A stretch of 64,000 nt of DNA from RGIG4608 sp045125655 (GTDB lineage: Bacteria > Bacillota > Clostridia > Oscillospirales > CAG-272): the NCBI GenBank assembly GCA_045125655.1, contig JBGVNP010000115.1:1-64000 (forward strand). Direction: 5' to 3'. This document shows positions 50,981 to 61,153 of the stretch, piece after piece (position 1 is the stretch's first letter; every line of letters begins with the position of its first letter). The notes below the pieces were generated by a model, which saw only the letters and a list, made by a program, of their open reading frames with translations, did no database searches and had not been told where the DNA came from. The position numbers were made by a program, and so were the translations under genes.

Positions 50981-51057
50981 GGGTTTTTTACAATTTTTTC
51001 ATATTTTTTTATGTAAATTTAACATAAAAAACAAGCCTTTGTTGTTAATATACAAAC

Positions 51058-51082
51058 AATATGAACAATTTTTGTTCATATT
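51058..51082 (-). terminator. Hairpin after mazG
   Basis: An 11-bp stem AATATGAACAA / TTGTTCATATT with a 3-base loop, 10 bp after the mazG stop. The following bases are T-rich but interrupted. Confidence 0.6.
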
Positions 51083-51091
51083 ATACCAAGA

Positions 51092-51796
51092 TTACTCTTT
51101 AAATTGATTGATAAATTGATTTGTGGTTTTAAATAGGGCTTCTTCGCAATCAATATCCGCCTTAGCGGAGAGAGCGCTAACCTGAAACAAGAGCTGTCCA
51201 AGCTGCTCGGAGCTTATATTTTCAGAGTTATCCGACATGACGGAAAGCTTATCCTGAATATCGGATATTAATTCTTTTTTATCAATTTCCTTATATAATC
51301 CTGATTTTTTAGATACCTTTGATGCTCTCATTAACGCGGGAGTCATGGGAGGTACACTGTTCAGCTTATCATATAAAGTCTCTCTGCTCTTTTCAACGTT
51401 TTTTATAGCTTCCCAATTTGAAAGTACCTCTTCGGAAGTGTTGGCGGAAACGTCTCCAAAGATATGAGGATGACGGTGTACAAGCTTTGCACATACATCA
51501 TTTGCCACGTCATCAATATCGAATGTGCCCAATTCCTTTTCCATCTGAGTGTGGAAAACTACTTGAAGCAAAACGTCGCCAAGCTCTTCCCTGAGGAGCT
51601 TCGTATCGTTATTATCAATTGCTTCAATAACCTCATATGTTTCTTCTATAAAATTTTTTCTTATGCTTTGATGAGTTTGTTCGGTATCCCAAGGGCAGCC
51701 GTTTTCTCCTCTTAATATTTCGAGTATTAGACAAAGATCATAGAAATCATATCTTGATTTTGACAGTATTTTTTCAACCTTTTCATTTTTTATCAT
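51092..51796 (-). CDS. mazG: Nucleoside triphosphate pyrophosphohydrolase MazG
   Basis: A 234-residue MazG. The first domain has CPWDTEQTHQSIRKNFIEETYEVIEAID and REELGDVLLQVVFH, the EExxE...ExxD metal set. The C-terminal part is a degraded second domain, as in other Firmicutes of this length. It hydrolyses non-canonical or excess NTPs. In Bacillus the matching YabN has an extra methylase domain, which is absent here. It lies after the flippase gene by 16 bp. Confidence 0.93.
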   Translation of the reverse strand: MIKNEKVEKILSKSRYDFYDLCLILEILRGENGCPWDTEQTHQSIRKNFIEETYEVIEAIDNNDTKLLREELGDVLLQVVFHTQMEKELGTFDIDDVANDVCAKLVHRHPHIFGDVSANTSEEVLSNWEAIKNVEKSRETLYDKLNSVPPMTPALMRASKVSKKSGLYKEIDKKELISDIQDKLSVMSDNSENISSEQLGQLLFQVSALSAKADIDCEEALFKTTNQFINQFKE

Positions 51797-51812
51797 AACA
51801 ATTCCTTCCTTT

Positions 51813-53435
51813 TTATATAAGGTGTAGCTTTCTTAACAGTTTAATAATCTTATCGCCTTTGGGTATCATAAGCAGCTCATCACCATTGATAACCTTTAAT
51901 TTTAGAATACACAATACGTATGCTATACAAACTATTGCAATTATTGCCAATATATTGAGATTTGACACCCAAATCTCGTTAAATATAAAATAACATCCCA
52001 TTCCCACGATAATGGATATGAGAGCTGCAATAAACGGTCTGCCAAACAAACCAAACACCCCACTCAATTTGCCCGTACTCTTTAATATAAAATAGAGATT
52101 TATCGAAACTATAACTATAGTTGATATGAGCGTACTTATCGGAGCTCCATATATATTTATCTCCTTATTTCCTATTAACAAATACGCGGTGGCAATTTTG
52201 ACAAGCGTACCAGCAATCATACTAATGATCGGCTTATTCACCTGCTTATATGCCTGTAAAATTGCATTTGTTACAGTTATCATTGCGGATGAAAAAACTG
52301 ACAAGCCGAGCAACGACAAAAGCGGTGCAACGTATTCTATCTCTGCAGCTTGATTTTTAAAAAGCAAGAATAGAATCGACTTACTAAATACCGATATTCC
52401 AAGTCCCGCGGGAAATGCCACAAGAGATGTCATTTTGAACGATAAGCTCACTATATTTTGAGATTTTACTACATCCTTTGACTCAATCGTTGAGGTAAGA
52501 AGCGGAACGAGCGGCAATGCTATTGCACTCACGAGCGTTGCGGGAAGATTGTATATCGATACCGCCATAGTGCTATATGATCCGTATATCGAATTTGCAT
52601 CAATTTGCGTGTAACCAATATCGTTAAGTCGCCCTAAAATCATAGCCATATCAATAATTTTGGTGAGACTTAATATTGTGGAGCTTAACGTTATCGGAAT
52701 TGCGATACTGAAAATATTTTTTAATATTTTCAGGGTATCGTCCAATCTCGATTCATCAATTGATGCTTGTTTGACTTTATAAAAAATCTTATACAGAATA
52801 AGAAACAAAAGCGACAATGCCACGCCCAAGGTAAGCCCAAAAACAGCATAGGATGCAACTATGGGAACGCTATATCCCTGTTTGATTGCAAATATTGCAA
52901 ATCCAAGTCCCAAAAAGAGCTTGCCCAATGCTTCGATTACCTGTGAAATTGCAGTTGGAAGCATATTCTGATTGCCTTGAAAATATCCGCGCATCGCACT
53001 ACTTAAACATATTAGGGCAAGTGTAGGCGAAATAGCAAAAATTGAGTATCTTGCGGCATCGTTTCTTATTATTAAAGCCAACTCGTTATCGAACAATGCA
53101 AGAACAAGCGTGCCCACAAGACCGATCACGCCCAAAGATACCATTGATATCCTATATATCTTATTAGCGTTTTTAAATCTGTTTTGTGTATTGCTCTCGG
53201 AAACAAGAATAGAGATTGCTACGGGAATACCTGTGGTAGCAACAACAAAAAACAATGAGTATATATCGTAAGCCGAGTTAAAATATCCCATCCCCTCAGC
53301 ACCGAGATATGCCATCATAGGAATCTTATAAAACATTCCTATAACTTTAACTATAAGCGTAGATATGGCGAGAACTGCAACACCCGACAAAAAGCTTTTT
53401 CCTTGCTTTTTATTATCAGTTTGATAGGTTGCCAT
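51813..53435 (-). CDS. Polysaccharide/lipid flippase, SpoVB/MurJ-like (MOP family)
   Basis: A 540-residue membrane protein with about 14 helices. FLSGVAVLAISTLIVKVIGMFYKIPMMAYLG at the N terminus and YDIYSLFFVVATTGIPVAIS after it are typical of the SpoVB/YtgP/YabM branch. Members move lipid-linked sugars across the membrane. The conserved cluster place (next to mazG) fits YabM; a lipid II flippase role like MurJ or a cortex role like SpoVB are both possible. It starts after GAGGAGG. Confidence 0.88.
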   Translation of the reverse strand: MATYQTDNKKQGKSFLSGVAVLAISTLIVKVIGMFYKIPMMAYLGAEGMGYFNSAYDIYSLFFVVATTGIPVAISILVSESNTQNRFKNANKIYRISMVSLGVIGLVGTLVLALFDNELALIIRNDAARYSIFAISPTLALICLSSAMRGYFQGNQNMLPTAISQVIEALGKLFLGLGFAIFAIKQGYSVPIVASYAVFGLTLGVALSLLFLILYKIFYKVKQASIDESRLDDTLKILKNIFSIAIPITLSSTILSLTKIIDMAMILGRLNDIGYTQIDANSIYGSYSTMAVSIYNLPATLVSAIALPLVPLLTSTIESKDVVKSQNIVSLSFKMTSLVAFPAGLGISVFSKSILFLLFKNQAAEIEYVAPLLSLLGLSVFSSAMITVTNAILQAYKQVNKPIISMIAGTLVKIATAYLLIGNKEINIYGAPISTLISTIVIVSINLYFILKSTGKLSGVFGLFGRPFIAALISIIVGMGCYFIFNEIWVSNLNILAIIAIVCIAYVLCILKLKVINGDELLMIPKGDKIIKLLRKLHLI

Positions 53436-53455
53436 GTTCTCGCCTCCTCTATATT

Positions 53456-54742
53456 TTAATCAAAATAGTGCTCACACACGTCTGCAAATTCGTATTTAAC
53501 CTTTTCAATGTCAAGGGTTTTAAACTCTCCGTTGTGATAAAGGATTTCTCCGTCAACCATAGTGAGAAGCACGTTTGAAGAATTAGCACTGTATGAAAGC
53601 GTGCAATAAGTATCAAAGCAGGGCTGATTATTAAGTGCATTGAGATCGATCAACACAAGGTCTGCACGGTTGCCCACCTTGATTTTTCCGCAATCGTCTC
53701 TTCCCTGCGATTTTGCACCGTTATAGGTTGCCAAATCGAGCATTTGTGAAGCAAGCGTTGCCTCCGCATCTCGATTATATCCCTTATGCAAAATCGATGC
53801 AAGCTGATATTCGCGCATAATATCAAGTGTATTATTGGATGCCGCACCGTCAGTTCCAAGGGATACGCATACTCCCTTTTCAAGCATTTTAGGGAGTCTT
53901 GCCACACCGCTACCGAGCTTAAGATTGCTCGTTGCATTGTGAGAAACAAATGCTCCGCTCTCAATAAGTATATCCATATCGCTATCCGTAACGTATACAC
54001 AGTGTGCAAGAGTTGTAGGTGAAGAAAGCACGCCCGTATTCTTGAAATATTCAACTGGAGTCATACCGTGTCTCTTAATGCACTCAAGATGCTCATTTTC
54101 GCTTTCAGATGCATGGAGCTGCATTCTTAGTCCGTTAGCTTTAGTATATTCAGCAACCTCGCGAATATACCTTTCCTGATTGGTGTATTCAGCATGAAGG
54201 GACATATCCATCTTCAATCTTCCACCATTAGCGTTTTGATATTGATTTATCCATTCGATAGATTCTGCAAATCTCCAGTCACCCTTTATAGTTGCATTAT
54301 CACCAAAAGAAACGAGAGAACGTGAAAGATTAGCTTTGATACCTGTTTCAACAACCGCTTCAGCAACGGAATTAACAAACATGTACATATCAGAAAAGGA
54401 TACTATACCGTTCTTAAGCATCTCTGCTATAGCATATTTGGCACCAATATACACATTTTGTGTATTAAGGCGCTCCTCTGCGGGATATATTTTCTCATTT
54501 AGCCAACGCGCAAGAGGAAGGTCTTCGCCATATCCTCTAAACATTACCATTGCCGCATGGCAGTGAGAGTTATAGAATCCCGGAATAAGAAGATTGCCGT
54601 TGCCATTTACAACTTCATCATATTCAAGCGGTTTGTCCTTGCCTATGTACTTTATTAAAGCTCCGTCTGTAAGAACATATATATGCTCGTCAGCAAATCC
54701 GTATTCCTCAGGTATTCTGACGTTTTCAAATAAAATTTTCAT
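53456..54742 (-). CDS. mtaD: Amidohydrolase, probable 5-methylthioadenosine/S-adenosylhomocysteine deaminase
   Basis: A 428-residue metal hydrolase of the TRZ/ATZ branch. Ligands: H60 and H62 in NSHCHAAM, H in MQLHASESENEH, H in TLAHCVYV, and D in LGTDGAASNN. FRGYGEDLPLARWL is typical for MTA/SAH deaminases. The reaction removes the 6-amino group of the purine, giving the inosine form for methyl-cycle recycling. A guanine or other nucleobase substrate is less likely. It lies 20 bp before the flippase gene. Confidence 0.85.
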   Translation of the reverse strand: MKILFENVRIPEEYGFADEHIYVLTDGALIKYIGKDKPLEYDEVVNGNGNLLIPGFYNSHCHAAMVMFRGYGEDLPLARWLNEKIYPAEERLNTQNVYIGAKYAIAEMLKNGIVSFSDMYMFVNSVAEAVVETGIKANLSRSLVSFGDNATIKGDWRFAESIEWINQYQNANGGRLKMDMSLHAEYTNQERYIREVAEYTKANGLRMQLHASESENEHLECIKRHGMTPVEYFKNTGVLSSPTTLAHCVYVTDSDMDILIESGAFVSHNATSNLKLGSGVARLPKMLEKGVCVSLGTDGAASNNTLDIMREYQLASILHKGYNRDAEATLASQMLDLATYNGAKSQGRDDCGKIKVGNRADLVLIDLNALNNQPCFDTYCTLSYSANSSNVLLTMVDGEILYHNGEFKTLDIEKVKYEFADVCEHYFD

Positions 54743-54754
54743 TCTTCCTCCTAA

Positions 54755-56239
54755 TTAATGACAAGCATAAAATGCTTTGATCTGCTCAATTGTATCGGCG
54801 CAGTTATGATTATCAAGATATTCATAAGGATATTTGGGATTAAAATGTCTTATTATTTTAGTTGACGCAATATTCGCGGGATAGTATTCAACTAGCTTTG
54901 TAACAGCTCCTGCGCCCACCGCAAGAATGGAATGCACCTCTTCCATCATATAAATGTTGTAAAGTCCCTCGTGTCCCTCTAATGCAAAGCCAACATTTTC
55001 ATAATTTCCTACGGTATTCTTTTGTCTATACATATAGTATGGGACATATCCTGCGGCTTGAGCACGTAGCTGTGAGTAATCAACGCATTTACCCGCATCT
55101 CCGCCCCTTATCGAATATATATTCTGATTTTGAGCAAGAATATCTGCCGCCTTCTTAACACAGAATGTATGTACTGTAATATTTTCCGGCTCAAGAGCAA
55201 TTATTTTATCAAAAGTAGATGAAAAATATTTAAAGTTATCTCCGGGCAAGCCAACGATAAGATCAGTATTTATAGATTTAATGCCCGATGCCTTTGCAAT
55301 TTCAAAAGCTCGGTAAAACTCATCTATGCTATGGCTTCTGCCAATAGATTTTATAACCTGCTCGTTAAGAGATTGTGGATTGACACTGATTCTTGTAACA
55401 CCGTGCTTCTTCGCTATTTCGAGCTTTTCTGCTGTAATGGTATCCGGTCTTCCTCCCTCAAGTGTAAATTCCTCAAGTGCATTAACGTCAATCCTTTCAT
55501 CAATGAGGGATAAAAGTCTTTCAAGCTGAGCTTCGGTAAGAATGGTGGGTGTTCCTCCACCTATATAAATAGTTTTTAAATTAAGATTTAACTCCTTCAC
55601 GGTGTCAAGTATCTGCACAAGCTCATCACAAAGCTTATCAAGATATGCAGGTATCAATGAAAGGAGCTTGGGAGTTGTGTAAGATACAAATGAACAATAT
55701 GAGCATCTTGACGGGCAAAAAGGAATGGAAATATAGATACTGCAATCTCTTATATCTGGATTGCCTATTATTTTCTGTTCTCTGCGAGCTATGTCCGTTG
55801 CAAGCGCTGCTTTTTTGGGAATAACAAAGTAGTCGCTATTCAATATCTTTCTGACCTTTGCTTTGCTATTGTTATTTAAAAGCATCTCCATAGCTACTTT
55901 AGAGGGTCTTACACCTGTGAGCATACCCCACGAGGGTCTGTAACCCAAAATTTCGCTTCCTACTGCAAGAACCACGTTACCTGCGGCTATCTTAGCTGTT
56001 CTTTGCTTGGTGCGTTCAGGGGAAAATTCCACAGTCTTTTCAGCTGAAACAGTTTTACCCTTAAAGGTCAAGGTCGCAGTGGCATAAGAACCAACGTCAG
56101 AATTGGTTACCGAAACCTCCATAACAGGAGTATCTTCAGTAATTATTTGATTTTCAACAAATTTTTCTCCTGGGAAAAATATCATACACAACGTTTGAAC
56201 GTAAAATGCATTGATATCCCCTTTAACAGTTAATTTCAT
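54755..56239 (-). CDS. hemZ: HemZ-type radical SAM coproporphyrinogen dehydrogenase
   Basis: A 494-residue radical SAM protein. The cluster motif is C175-x3-C179-x2-C182 in FCPSRCSYC, and the GGG AdoMet contact is in IYIGGGTPT. An extra N-terminal domain of about 165 residues separates HemZ from HemN. It is named for anaerobic oxidation of coproporphyrinogen III. No other haem gene is in the window, and related proteins can have other jobs, so the reaction stays provisional. The start follows AGGAG. Confidence 0.88.
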   Translation of the reverse strand: MKLTVKGDINAFYVQTLCMIFFPGEKFVENQIITEDTPVMEVSVTNSDVGSYATATLTFKGKTVSAEKTVEFSPERTKQRTAKIAAGNVVLAVGSEILGYRPSWGMLTGVRPSKVAMEMLLNNNSKAKVRKILNSDYFVIPKKAALATDIARREQKIIGNPDIRDCSIYISIPFCPSRCSYCSFVSYTTPKLLSLIPAYLDKLCDELVQILDTVKELNLNLKTIYIGGGTPTILTEAQLERLLSLIDERIDVNALEEFTLEGGRPDTITAEKLEIAKKHGVTRISVNPQSLNEQVIKSIGRSHSIDEFYRAFEIAKASGIKSINTDLIVGLPGDNFKYFSSTFDKIIALEPENITVHTFCVKKAADILAQNQNIYSIRGGDAGKCVDYSQLRAQAAGYVPYYMYRQKNTVGNYENVGFALEGHEGLYNIYMMEEVHSILAVGAGAVTKLVEYYPANIASTKIIRHFNPKYPYEYLDNHNCADTIEQIKAFYACH

Positions 56240-56248
56240 CTGATTCTC

Positions 56249-56698
56249 CTATTTTAATTGATTGCTATCCATAACTATCGTCACGGGGCCGTCATTTAAG
56301 ATGCTTACCTGCATATCGGCGCCAAATTGACCCGTGCCGACATGCTTAAGCTCCGCCCTCATAAGCTCTACAAAGTATTCATAGAGCTGATTGGCATGAT
56401 CTGGAGAACCCGCGCCGAAATAGTCCGGTCTATTCCCTTTTTTATAATTGGCAAGCAAAGTAAATTGAGAAACTATAAGTGCCTCCCCGTCAATATCCTT
56501 AACGGAAAGGTTCATTTTTCCGTTCTCATCGCAGAAGATTCTAAGCTTTGATATTTTAGCGGAAAGCAGCTCGGCATCTATTTTGGTATCATCCTTAGCA
56601 ACACCAAGCAAGATCATAAGTCCGTGTGAGCATTCTCCGTTTATACGACCGTCTATACTTACACTTGCATTTTGAACTCTTTGAATAACAGCAATCAT
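56249..56698 (-). CDS. dtd: D-aminoacyl-tRNA deacylase
   Basis: A 149-residue Dtd. MIAVIQRVQNASVSIDG at the N terminus, the SQFTLLA motif and a C-terminal NDGPVTI give the two active-site loops (the family's SQFTL and NxGPxT). It removes D-amino acids from tRNA. It lies in the common Clostridia order relA-dtd-hemZ, with gaps of 9 and 12 bp. Confidence 0.95.
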   Translation of the reverse strand: MIAVIQRVQNASVSIDGRINGECSHGLMILLGVAKDDTKIDAELLSAKISKLRIFCDENGKMNLSVKDIDGEALIVSQFTLLANYKKGNRPDYFGAGSPDHANQLYEYFVELMRAELKHVGTGQFGADMQVSILNDGPVTIVMDSNQLK

Positions 56699-56710
56699 AA
56701 TAAAATCCTT

Positions 56711-58918
56711 TTAGTTTTGAAATCCTCGGGAAACGTCATAAATTCCCGGAATGTTTGAAAGTCTTGAAACGATGGAATGATAGTGATCAGTATTTTTACA
56801 TCCAATCTTCAAAGATACAAGTGATCCCGTTGAGGTTGTTTGCACGTTTATCTGCAAAATATCAACTCTCATATCGGCAAGGGCTCCCGAAATATCGGCA
56901 AGCATACCGATTCTATCATCAACTCGCATTTGAAGATTTGCTTCAAACAAGCTTCTCTTTTCGTTTGAATCCTCATCCCAGCTTGCACTAACCCAGCGAT
57001 CCTTATATTCAGGATTATTTTTACCGCTTATCACGTTAGGGCAATCGCATTTGTGAATGGATATACCAAATCCCTTGGTAATAAAGCCGATGACTGAATC
57101 ACCTGGCAAAGGATTACAGCATTTAGCAAATTTAACACTACATCCGCTCTCTCCATCAACGATAATTCCGCTATTGGAGCGAATTTTTCGTGGCTTAGCC
57201 GTTACCATATTTTCCTCGGTAACAACTGGCGCCGGCTCGGCAGGAGCAACTATTTTTGCAATCTCATCAATAATCTTGTTTTTAACCTTGGAAAGCTGAA
57301 TTCCTCCATAGCCGATAGTGTTATAAAGATCTTCGGCAGTAGAAAATCCGTTTCTGACAGCTACGTTCTCAACCGCCTCAGTTCTCGTGGCTTCGTTTAC
57401 GACATATCCCGCCTTCTTTATCTCGCCTTCAATCATTGAGCGTCCGAGAACTATATTATCGGCTCTCTTTTCCTTCTTGAACCATTGTCTTATTCTGTTT
57501 CGCGCACCGCTTGTGGTAACTATCTTTAACCAGTCACGGCTTGGTCCCTTAGAGGCGGACGAGGTGAGTATCTCGACGATCTCACCGTTTTGAAGAACGC
57601 GGTCAATGGGCACTATCATACCGTTTATTTTTGCACCTATCATTTTGTGTCCTACGGCGCTGTGTATTGAATAGGCAAAGTCTATTGCCGTCGCTCCTTG
57701 AGGAAGAGCCACGACGTCACCATTAGGGGTGAATACAAAGGTTTCGTCGTGGAAGATATCAATCTTCAGTGCTTGCATAAACTCTTCGGGATCGCGCATT
57801 TCATCCTCTGTTTCAAGGAGCTTTGAGATCCATTCAAGCTTTTTATCGATTTCTTCCTTAGAGCGCTCGCCCGATTTATATTTCCAGTGCGCTGCCACAC
57901 CGTATTCAGCTATATGGTGCATCTCCCACGTTCTAATCTGCACCTCAAAAGGAATTCCGTATTTTCCAATAACCGTTGTATGAAGTGAACGGTACATATT
58001 AGGCTTGGGAGTGGAAATATAGTCCTTAAATCTACCCGGAACGGAATTAAACATCTCGTGGATAAGTCCAAGAGCAGTATAACAGTCAAGCTCGGTATCT
58101 ACGATTATACGCAAAGCGTAAAAGTCGAAGATCTCATCAAAGCTCTTGTTTTGATTATACATCTTCTTGTATATACTATATACGGTTTTAATTCTTCCCT
58201 CAAGGGTAAATTTTATATTGTTCTCTCTTAGCTTATTATCAACCAAAAGTCGAACGTCCTCAATGAAATGAAGACTTTGTCCGTACTTTTTTTCGATGTT
58301 ATCGCGAACCTCATTGTATCCAATCGGATCGATATATTTTAAACCAAGATTCTCAAGCTCCTGCTTGATTTTCTGCATACCGAGACGGTGAGCCAAGGGA
58401 GCATAGACCTGCATTGTTTCAAGGGCAGTTATTCTTCTCTTGTGATCGGGCTTTGCATCGAGTGTTCTCATATTGTGAAGACGGTCGCAAAGCTTGATAA
58501 AGATTACTCTTACATCCTTTGACATTGCGAGAAGCATCTTTCTAAGTGTTTCAATATGTGCTTCCTCTTTATCCTCAACCTTGAGAGTTACGATTTTAGT
58601 AAGACCGTCAACGAGCATCGCAACATCTTGACCAAAAAGCTTTTCTATTTCCTTAAGATTTGTCTTTTCCGAGCAATCTTCAACTGTATCGTGAAGAAGA
58701 GCTGCGCAAATAGAATCCGTATCAAGCTCAAGTCCTGCAACTATTTCAGCAACAGCGATGGGGTGCGATATATATGCATCTCCGCTGGCTCTGAATTGTC
58801 CCTCGTGTAAAACACGCGCATATTCATATGCCTGCTCAATCTTTTCTATATCATATTTCTTGCCCGTTGCTTTAAGCATCGTGACAAGCTTTTCTATACC
58901 AACTTGTGTAGTGGACAT
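56711..58918 (-). CDS. relA: Bifunctional (p)ppGpp synthetase/hydrolase
   Basis: A 735-residue Rel. The HD hydrolase covers about 30-180 (ISHPIAVAEI, LLHDTVEDC). The synthetase covers about 230-345 (YRSLHTTVIG, VQIRTWEMH), then TGS (about 385-450; VFTPNGDVVALPQGATAIDFA), a middle zinc-finger-like part, and a C-terminal ACT domain. Both active sites look intact, so it should make and remove the alarmone during starvation. Its start follows GGAG. Confidence 0.95.
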   Translation of the reverse strand: MSTTQVGIEKLVTMLKATGKKYDIEKIEQAYEYARVLHEGQFRASGDAYISHPIAVAEIVAGLELDTDSICAALLHDTVEDCSEKTNLKEIEKLFGQDVAMLVDGLTKIVTLKVEDKEEAHIETLRKMLLAMSKDVRVIFIKLCDRLHNMRTLDAKPDHKRRITALETMQVYAPLAHRLGMQKIKQELENLGLKYIDPIGYNEVRDNIEKKYGQSLHFIEDVRLLVDNKLRENNIKFTLEGRIKTVYSIYKKMYNQNKSFDEIFDFYALRIIVDTELDCYTALGLIHEMFNSVPGRFKDYISTPKPNMYRSLHTTVIGKYGIPFEVQIRTWEMHHIAEYGVAAHWKYKSGERSKEEIDKKLEWISKLLETEDEMRDPEEFMQALKIDIFHDETFVFTPNGDVVALPQGATAIDFAYSIHSAVGHKMIGAKINGMIVPIDRVLQNGEIVEILTSSASKGPSRDWLKIVTTSGARNRIRQWFKKEKRADNIVLGRSMIEGEIKKAGYVVNEATRTEAVENVAVRNGFSTAEDLYNTIGYGGIQLSKVKNKIIDEIAKIVAPAEPAPVVTEENMVTAKPRKIRSNSGIIVDGESGCSVKFAKCCNPLPGDSVIGFITKGFGISIHKCDCPNVISGKNNPEYKDRWVSASWDEDSNEKRSLFEANLQMRVDDRIGMLADISGALADMRVDILQINVQTTSTGSLVSLKIGCKNTDHYHSIVSRLSNIPGIYDVSRGFQN

Positions 58919-58928
58919 AAAAACTCCG

Positions 58929-61130
58929 TTAATTTTTAATGCATTGATTTTTTATTTTTTTAAGTATTGATGATTTTTCAATATTCGTCTTTTCAGAATT
59001 GAAATAGATATCATATCTGTAAATTCGCGGACTGATCTCTTCAACAGTGCAAATTTTTAATTCATTGAGAATCTCAAGTATAAGCTTTAATTTTGCAAGA
59101 CGAATATTTGCATCCTTGATAGCCGAAATCTTTTTGAACATTTCAACCTCAGTCATCATATCGTTACCCGTTCTGAATTCGCGTCTTAAAAGTGTATATA
59201 CGACGGCAAAATCCTCTCTCGTTGGAATAAGATTATCGGATTCAAGATATTTTTCGCCCTTACGAACAGCAGAATACAAAAGATTTTCATTTTCAAAATA
59301 TGCGAGATATTCATCCGAATGTCTTATATCTTGAAGAATCAACTGAACGCTTTCAACACCGTTAAACTTATTCACATCCAAGGAAAAAAGAAGGTCTACC
59401 ATATCGCCCTCGTTTATCCTAAGATTAAAATAAGATTTATGGAAGATAATAGCGCTGACTGTTTTTCCATTATGCTCAAAAACGAATTTTGTATGATTTC
59501 CGCTTCCAATGAGATATGCTCGCATAACCTTTACGCCGCGCATAATAAAGTTAGGAGTGGGATTGGCATTTCCAAACGGCTCAAGAATGGAAAGTTCCTT
59601 AGCAAGATTAAGCGTAATATCTTCAAATGAAAGTTCTCTATCCGCTTCTATGGTGTAATAAAGATCTTCCTCAGAAAGTACACTTTCTGCATATTTGTTT
59701 ATCTTATCTCTAAAAGCAGGTATATCCTTTCTTCTTATACTGAGACCTGCTGCAAGCTCGTGTCCTCCAAATTTAACAAGTGTATCCTTGGAATAAGCAA
59801 GCGCTTCAACAAGATTGAATCCCTTGATGCTCCTACCAGAACCCTTTCCGATGTCAAGTCCGCTTGCCTCTCCCTCGGATGCTCCGTCAAAGGAGATAAG
59901 TATTGAAGGCAAACCGTATTTGTCAGTAACCTTTGAGGATACGATACCTACAACCCCTTGCATCCATTCATCATCCTCAACTACGATCACCTTTTGACTT
60001 GAAACGTCAAGGTGCTTTTCTATTTTTTGATAAGCTTCTTCAGCTATCTTATTTTCTTCTTTCTGTCTTTGATAATTTATTTCACAAAGCTCAATGGCGA
60101 GCTCTGCTGCCTGATTAACGTCATCGGAGAGCAAAAGCTCGACCGCACGTGTTGCAGAGCTTATTCGTCCTGCGGCATTGATCCTTGGAGCTATCGTAAA
60201 TCCGATGTAGGTTGAATTTATCTTTCTCGGTCTTGATTGCTTTGAATTATCAATTGCAGGTCTTACGTTAGGATTTGAGCCGAGAGCCGCCGTTTCCATA
60301 AGAGCTAGCAAACCCAAACGAGGACTCTTTTCCAAAATCGACAAACCAAGTTTTACTATCATTCTGTTTTCGTCGACTATGGGCATAACGTCTGCTATAG
60401 TACCTATAGCCACAAGATCTGCAAAACGATAATAGATTGATTTTACTGCATCAATCTCATTATCCTTGCCAAAAACATAGAGGATTTCATAAGCACAAAT
60501 AACCTTGAAAATTACTCCAACACCCGCAAGCTGCTTGAATGGATATTCACAGTCATCTCTATGAGGATTGACCACAGCCACCGCATCAGGAATCTGCTCC
60601 TGACATTCGTGATGGTCTGTAACCACAATGTCTATTCCCAGCGCTCTCGCGTATTCAACCTCATTTATGGCGGTAATACCCGTGTCAACCGTAATAATAA
60701 GCGACACACCATAAGTGGACAAAAGCTTGATTGCATCGTTGGACAAGCCATATCCTTCACCAACTCTGTTGGGTATATAGTAACTCACCTGCGCCCCGAG
60801 ATTTTTAAGGTACAAATAAAGAGTGGTTACCGACGTAACTCCGTCAACGTCATAATCTCCGTATATGACTATCCGCTCACCGTTATCTATCGCATCTTTT
60901 ATTCTTGAAGCTGCCTTTTCAACGTCCTTCAAAATAAGAGGCGAATACATAAGGATATCCTCAAAATTCAAAAACGATTTAACATCTTGATTAGTTTTGT
61001 ATCCCCTGTTATAAAGGAGCGACGCGCAAATTTCGGATATTCCATTATTTTTGGCAATATCGCTTACTATCTTTTTGTTTTCTTCGTTTTCGATAAATTT
61101 AGATGACCAAACGGTCTTTCTTGTGCTCAT
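58929..61130 (-). CDS. recJ: Single-stranded-DNA-specific exonuclease RecJ
   Basis: A 733-residue RecJ. The start is ATG 61130 behind AAAGGAGGGG; the frame's first ATG overlaps the previous stop but has no ribosome site. DHH family motifs: YGDYDVDGVTS, TVDTGIT, TDHHE, and the DHHA1 GGH in VKFGGHELAAG. It degrades single-stranded DNA 5' to 3' in repair. A Lys-rich C-terminal tail beyond the usual length is present. It precedes relA by 10 bp. Confidence 0.95.
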   Translation of the reverse strand: MSTRKTVWSSKFIENEENKKIVSDIAKNNGISEICASLLYNRGYKTNQDVKSFLNFEDILMYSPLILKDVEKAASRIKDAIDNGERIVIYGDYDVDGVTSVTTLYLYLKNLGAQVSYYIPNRVGEGYGLSNDAIKLLSTYGVSLIITVDTGITAINEVEYARALGIDIVVTDHHECQEQIPDAVAVVNPHRDDCEYPFKQLAGVGVIFKVICAYEILYVFGKDNEIDAVKSIYYRFADLVAIGTIADVMPIVDENRMIVKLGLSILEKSPRLGLLALMETAALGSNPNVRPAIDNSKQSRPRKINSTYIGFTIAPRINAAGRISSATRAVELLLSDDVNQAAELAIELCEINYQRQKEENKIAEEAYQKIEKHLDVSSQKVIVVEDDEWMQGVVGIVSSKVTDKYGLPSILISFDGASEGEASGLDIGKGSGRSIKGFNLVEALAYSKDTLVKFGGHELAAGLSIRRKDIPAFRDKINKYAESVLSEEDLYYTIEADRELSFEDITLNLAKELSILEPFGNANPTPNFIMRGVKVMRAYLIGSGNHTKFVFEHNGKTVSAIIFHKSYFNLRINEGDMVDLLFSLDVNKFNGVESVQLILQDIRHSDEYLAYFENENLLYSAVRKGEKYLESDNLIPTREDFAVVYTLLRREFRTGNDMMTEVEMFKKISAIKDANIRLAKLKLILEILNELKICTVEEISPRIYRYDIYFNSEKTNIEKSSILKKIKNQCIKN

Positions 61131-61153
61131 AAGCGCCCCTCCTTTCATAAGCA

